Assembly: GCA_029532625.1 (NCBI GenBank) | Contig: JARFXM010000006.1 | Span: 1,674,001 to 1,738,000, forward strand | From: Lomentospora prolificans | Lineage: Eukaryota; Ascomycota; Sordariomycetes; Microascales; Microascaceae | DNA length: 64,000 nucleotides | Direction of reading: 5' to 3' | Shown: positions 60,021 to 64,000 of the stretch, piece by piece | How positions within the stretch are numbered: position 1 is the stretch's first letter | How the letters are laid out: every line of letters starts with the position of its first letter | The notes under the pieces: model-generated | What the model was told of the DNA's origin: nothing | What the model saw: only the letters and a program-made list of their open reading frames with translations | Database searches by the model: none | Made by a program: the position numbers and the translations under genes

Positions 60021-62536
60021 TGTCGTAAAAGGTGGTCGGGGGCAGAGGTGATTTGGGGAAAGCTTGGAGAAAGCTTAGAGAGAGGATATCGCTTCTGTGG
60101 CCCAGAACTAACGTCTTCATAGGATGAACCAAACTATGGAGAAGCTGCAAAAAATGGACGAGTCCCAATACACGAGCTTCATGCGAGTGTTATTCGGCCT
60201 CTCCACTCCCAGCCCCGTGCCGACAGACCCCGAGTCCGATCCCAGCGTCGGCAAGATCGAGTGGTTCGACCCGACGCTCAACGACTCCCAAAGGGACGCC
60301 ATCAGATTCGCTCTCGCCTCCCGCGAGATTGCTCTTATCCATGGTCCCCCAGGTGTAAGTTTTCAGAACCCTCCGCTTGAGATCCGGAACCCGACTCGGG
60401 CCAAAAAAGAAAAAAAAGAAAAAAGAAAAAAAGAAAAAAAAAACTAAACATCTCCCAAGACCGGTAAAACTCACACCCTGATCGAACTCATCCTCCAACT
60501 CGTAAAACGCAACCAGCGCATCCTCGTGTGCGGCCCCTCCAACATCTCCGTCGACAACATTGTTGAGCGGCTCTCCCCCCGCAAAGTCCCTATCCTACGC
60601 CTCGGCCATCCGGCTCGCCTCCTCCCTTCCGTCCTGAACCACTCCCTCGACGTCCTCACCCGCACATCTGAGGCCGGCGCCATCGTCAGCGACGTCCGTG
60701 CCGAGATGGACGCCAAACAGGCCTCCATCCGCAAGACCAAGACCGGTCGGGAGAGGAGGCAGATCTATGGCGACCTCAAAGAGCTGAGAAAGGAGTATCG
60801 CGAGAGAGAGAAGAAGTGTGTTACGGATTTGGTGAGGGGGAGCGGCGTCGTGTTGGCGACACTGCATGGCGCGGGCGGGTTCCAGTTGAGGGACGAGAGG
60901 TTCGATGTCGTCATTATCGATGAGGCGAGCCAGGCCCTCGAGGCGCAATGCTGGGTGCCTCTTCTGGCGGCCAAAAAGGCCGTTTGCGCCGGGGACCACC
61001 TGCAATTGCCTCCTACTATCAAGTCCCTTAACAGCAAGACCAAAAAGAAACCGGCAACGGAAGGCGATGAAGAAGTAGCTGTGACGGGCATTACCCTTGA
61101 GACTACCCTCTTTGACCGTCTCTTAGCGCTCCACGGCACGAGCATAAAGCGCATGCTCACTACGCAGTACAGGATGCACGACAAGATTATGAGGTTCCCC
61201 TCGGACGAGCTCTACGAGTCTAAGCTAGTGGCGGCAGATGCGGTCAAGGATAAGCTCCTTACAGACTTACCCTACGATGTCGAGGAAAACGAAAACACAA
61301 ACGAGCCCCTCATCTTCATAGACACGCAGGGCGGTGACTTTCCCGAAAAAAGTGAGGAGGAGGAGGATGCCCTCAAGAAGGGCAAGCTTGGCGGCCTCCA
61401 CAGCGAGAGCAAAAGTAACGAGATGGAGGCGCTGCTCGTAAGGCAACACGTCAAGGAGCTCGTCGATTCTGGTGTCAGGGCCGAGGATATCGCAGTTGTG
61501 ACACCGTACAACGCCCAGGTATACTACCCTCGCTGTCACCTATTTATCAGAGCAGGTGCAGAGTCTTTTTTTTTCCTTTTTCTTTTTTTCCTTCCTTCTC
61601 TTTGCTTCATGACAACTCGTTTCTGCCCTAGACTATTCCCACTTGGGGCATTTGAGTACCGTCCTGACACCCTTTTGCAGCTGGGGCTCCTTGCTCCACT
61701 AAAGGAGCGCTTCCCTGGCATAGAGCTCGGCAGCGTCGACGGGTTCCAGGGCCGCGAGAAAGCGGCGGTGATTGTCAGTCTTGTACGGAGCAACTCCCAA
61801 GGTGAGGTTGGCTTCCTAGGCGAGAAGAGACGACTCAACGGTACGTGACATATCGGTTCGAAGGAACCCTTGGAATCCCCTTGTCGAAGTCTCCGAATGA
61901 TTCGCGCAACTAACACACTATTACCGCCCCCCCAAAAAAGTGGCCATGACGCGACCAAAGCATTCCCTAGTCATAATTGGCGACTCGGAAACCGTCAAGA
62001 GGTAAGATTGTCATTCCGCCTCTCTGCCCCCGTTTCTTGACAGCTCCCAGCGTCACCTTCTCCTACACATGACCCCCAATACCCTTGCGCCGTCGCACCA
62101 CACACAATTGTCGATGGCATGTTGAATCACAAATCATTCCGTCATCGCGCACACTTTGTTTTAGCCTCGCTCGAGTTCAAGGACCAGCACCTAGTAGCAT
62201 ATCGCCGCAGCTCTCTTCCGACTTCTCCTGTTTGGAACCTTGTCTTTCTTTTCCCCTCATTACATCTAGCCCAGGCCAACTCCAAACACCCAAGCACCCC
62301 CAACTGTGGTAAGAAAGCACAGATGTTGACCCTTGCGTGACCAAAATGCTACCTTTCACGTACCCGATGGGCGGGATTGTCTTGGACCCTGCGCCGCCGT
62401 TCCCGCTCTCGGTTCCCGATTTTCTGACCTTGCGTGTTATAGAGGAAGTGGCTTTCTCAAGAAATGGATGGAGTTCTTAGAAGACAACGCCGACCTTAGG
62501 TATCCCGATGTCTCTGCCTTACCGCGGGACGTCTGA
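59311..62536 (+). CDS. SMUBP-2/Hcs1-type superfamily 1 helicase, frame break in exon 1
   Basis: Six exons: 59311-59800, 60123-60354, 60460-61518, 61681-61840, 61941-62001, 62443-62536, about 698 residues if one frame break is allowed. All helicase motifs are present: I GPPG/TGKT (split by intron 2), Ia GPSNISVDN, II DEAS, III GDHLQLPP, IV-like QYRMH, V SVDGFQGRE, VI VAMTRPKHSL. The N-terminus (MAPKISKFDIPTFAKTQ) and the C-terminal FLKKWMEFLEDNADLRYP fit fungal SMUBP-2 homologues, relatives of human IGHMBP2 and yeast Hcs1, 5'-to-3' helicases acting on RNA or DNA. In exon 1 the frame that starts at the ATG leaves the conserved path within G runs at 59547-59562, and the family sequence resumes one frame over at EELPEHGVRTGD; one base seems missing (or two extra). 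It is either a sequencing or assembly error in a G-rich stretch or a true disabling mutation. Downstream exons are intact, which favours the error. Intron 3 is 162 bases with no stop. Confidence 0.88.
59493..59562 (+). other. G-run array at the frame break, possible G-quadruplex
   Basis: Within 70 coding bases there are G runs of 4, 6, 4, 7 and 5 (at 59493, 59499, 59524, 59547 and 59558). Loops are somewhat long between some runs, but stacking is possible. The reading-frame break of the helicase lies in the last two runs. Confidence 0.6.
59744..59766 (+). other. predicted intramolecular G-quadruplex in helicase exon 1
   Basis: Four G runs (4, 6, 3 and 3 bases) are separated by loops of 2, 2 and 3 bases on the coding strand, fitting the canonical G3+N1-7 rule. 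It lies near the end of exon 1, 35 bases before the first intron, so it would be present in both DNA and mRNA. Confidence 0.7.
59824..60019. repeat. purine minisatellite plus (TG)n inside helicase intron 1
   Basis: GA-rich sequence contains seven tandem GAGAGAGGGA units at 59881-59950, followed by about 22 TG units at 59975-60019. It fills most of the 322-base first intron, which is otherwise bounded by a good GTGAGT donor and a CATAG acceptor at 60122. Confidence 0.9.
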
Positions 62537-64000
62537 GGTCTCAGTTTGTTTGAGCGTCCGTGACCGACGGCGGGATTCCGCAACTGAAACCCATCGCAGG
62601 CACTGCGATTGAATAGTAGAGCGAGCAAGAGACGGCAAGAATAATTTGCTCCATGATCCGGGCCTGGCAGGAGAAACCCGCAACTTGCTTTATCCAAAGC
62701 CTGTAGATCCGTCCAGTGATTCCGACTTCCTTATCAATGCCTTCGCCCACAAATGAGAGGGATCGTCCTAGAAATCGGCTAAGAAAATTCGAACTTTATG
62801 CGATGCTCGCTCCGTAACCGGGGTTTCCAGTACCAGGTTTTCCTCCTTCTGCCCGCATCCATCACCGCACCTGTCCCGCGCTCGCCTGGCTAGGCCGGGT
62901 AAATATCATGGTGTGCTACGGGATTGCCCAAGTTTTTCTGGTAACGAGCCATCAACCTACTTCCTTCAGCCATTACAAGTCTAGCGTGTTTCGTGACCTA
63001 CATCGGGGGGAAGATTGGTACGGCTATCGAAGGACCGCTAGATCGCTGACAGGGTCTTGGACTAACGAGTCTGGGCGGATTTTGAACTCTAGACTCTCAA
63101 CAAGGCGCGGTTTATCCTCGTCCCAGAGGAAAGATTTAAGAGGAAATGTGATCAGACGAATGTTAAAACCCAGCCGGGCACTTCGTAGGTTTCAGGTGTC
63201 AGGCACGATGCGACCAAAGCTCACAATCGCTGACCTCGTACCTGGGTGGCTGGGGCGCGGAGGGGACTGTGCCACCCTGGCTCCCCTGACGTTGCACTAG
63301 GTGTGTTGCGTAGCTCGCGACGCCTTGAGTTATGATGTCGCACCGGTCATGATTCTTGGTCGCGTAACGGTGGCCAAGCGTGGGGTAGTAGACCCCTTGT
63401 GGGCCTGCAGAATATTCTGAACGAAAGCCGAGAAGGCTTGCGAATCACTTTTGACGACGACAAAGGCGGCGGAGGGGGTCACCGATCAATGGAGGAGGGG
63501 TCACGGCTCGTTCGTGGCGAGGGACCAGCGTGTTGATTTTGCATTCAAACCGAGCTAGTCATAGTTGAGACAACCCCAGACCTTATTTGGGAAAACAGGC
63601 AACGCTCTGTATACCAATGGCGCCGAATCGTTACACCCGGGGAAATATATGCTGCGTGGTATGTAACTTTGGGCAGGGAGCCGAATTTCGAGTGCGGTTG
63701 TTAGGATTGGTTCGAGCTTGGTCTTCAAGTCACTTGAGCAGTGCATCTGCATGATGCATGCATATGATGGCTAGCCCATCAAGATCCAATCCCATTGCGC
63801 CCATGCAGTCGTTTTGGTTTCTTCTGAAAGAAGGCAGGCATCGCGATCCAACCCCGTTCTTTTCTGACGCGGCGAGAAGTCGGCAACGCTTCTGAGAGGG
63901 TTTGTCTTATACCTCGCAACGAAAGCGCATCAATTCCAAGGCAGGGTAAAGTACGCGCATCTCGAAACTGACCATACAGAGGGCGAAAGACTGACGAGAC
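62537..64000. other. region after the helicase, no gene seen
   Basis: A 130-codon frame at 62908-63300 has no recognisable domain. No RNA gene or repeat of note was seen up to the window edge, where a gene could start beyond view. Confidence 0.5.

Noticed and set aside
61519..61680. Continuous coding through 60526-61848 in the helicase
   Set aside because: The frame is open, but the 54 residues would be a T-run-derived Phe-rich insert in the helicase core, and good GT and CAG ends fit removal in phase.
1..64000. CRISPR array, rRNA genes, dispersed 5S rRNA, telomeric repeats
   Set aside because: No regular spaced repeats, no recognisable 5S core sequence and no TTAGGG arrays were seen on reading both strands.

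Overview
The window looks like nuclear DNA of a filamentous ascomycete (Pezizomycotina, most likely Sordariomycetes). The coding genes carry short GT-AG introns (58 to 121 bases, with a few longer). The gene families are typically fungal: a Zn2Cys6 factor with a Fungal_trans_2-type region, an Msn2/Seb1-type zinc-finger factor, a fungal DPH6 with two RidA-like modules, and a fungal SMUBP-2-type helicase. I see no bacterial operon layout, CRISPR array, rRNA operon or intact transposon. The species is not determined.

Layout. 1-5.1 kb: no gene, ending in a pyrimidine-rich leader. 5.1-7.2 kb (+): Zn2Cys6 transcription factor. 7.2-14.1 kb: no gene, several simple repeats and one perfect GC hairpin. 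14.1-15.4 kb (+): secreted-then-anchored cysteine-rich single-pass membrane protein. 16.2-20.0 kb (-): large F-box protein with a beta-propeller-like middle and a C-terminal CaaX box, convergent with the previous gene. 23.1-25.1 kb (+): membrane-anchored type-B carboxylesterase in four exons. 25.7 kb (+): tRNA-Glu(CTC). 25.8-47.7 kb: about 22 kb with no gene I can support. 47.8-49.5 kb (+): Msn2/Seb1-type stress regulator. 51.6-54.2 kb (+): diphthine-ammonia ligase DPH6. 57.0-58.6 kb (+): DUF202 three-pass membrane protein. 59.3-62.5 kb (+): SMUBP-2/Hcs1-type superfamily 1 helicase in six exons, with an apparent one-base frame break in a G-rich part of exon 1. 62.5-64 kb: no gene recognised.

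The genes do not form an obvious pathway or biosynthetic cluster. They are mostly housekeeping or regulatory genes (stress transcription, translation-factor modification, RNA/DNA helicase, ubiquitin ligase adaptor) set in unusually wide spacing: eight protein genes and one tRNA in 64 kb. The most notable points are the CaaX-ending F-box protein, the frame break beside predicted G-quadruplex tracts in the helicase gene, the long empty interval upstream of the Msn2-type gene, and several unexplained palindromes and hairpins between genes. Exon joins were worked out by hand from splice consensus, reading phase and protein continuity; none was tested against transcripts.
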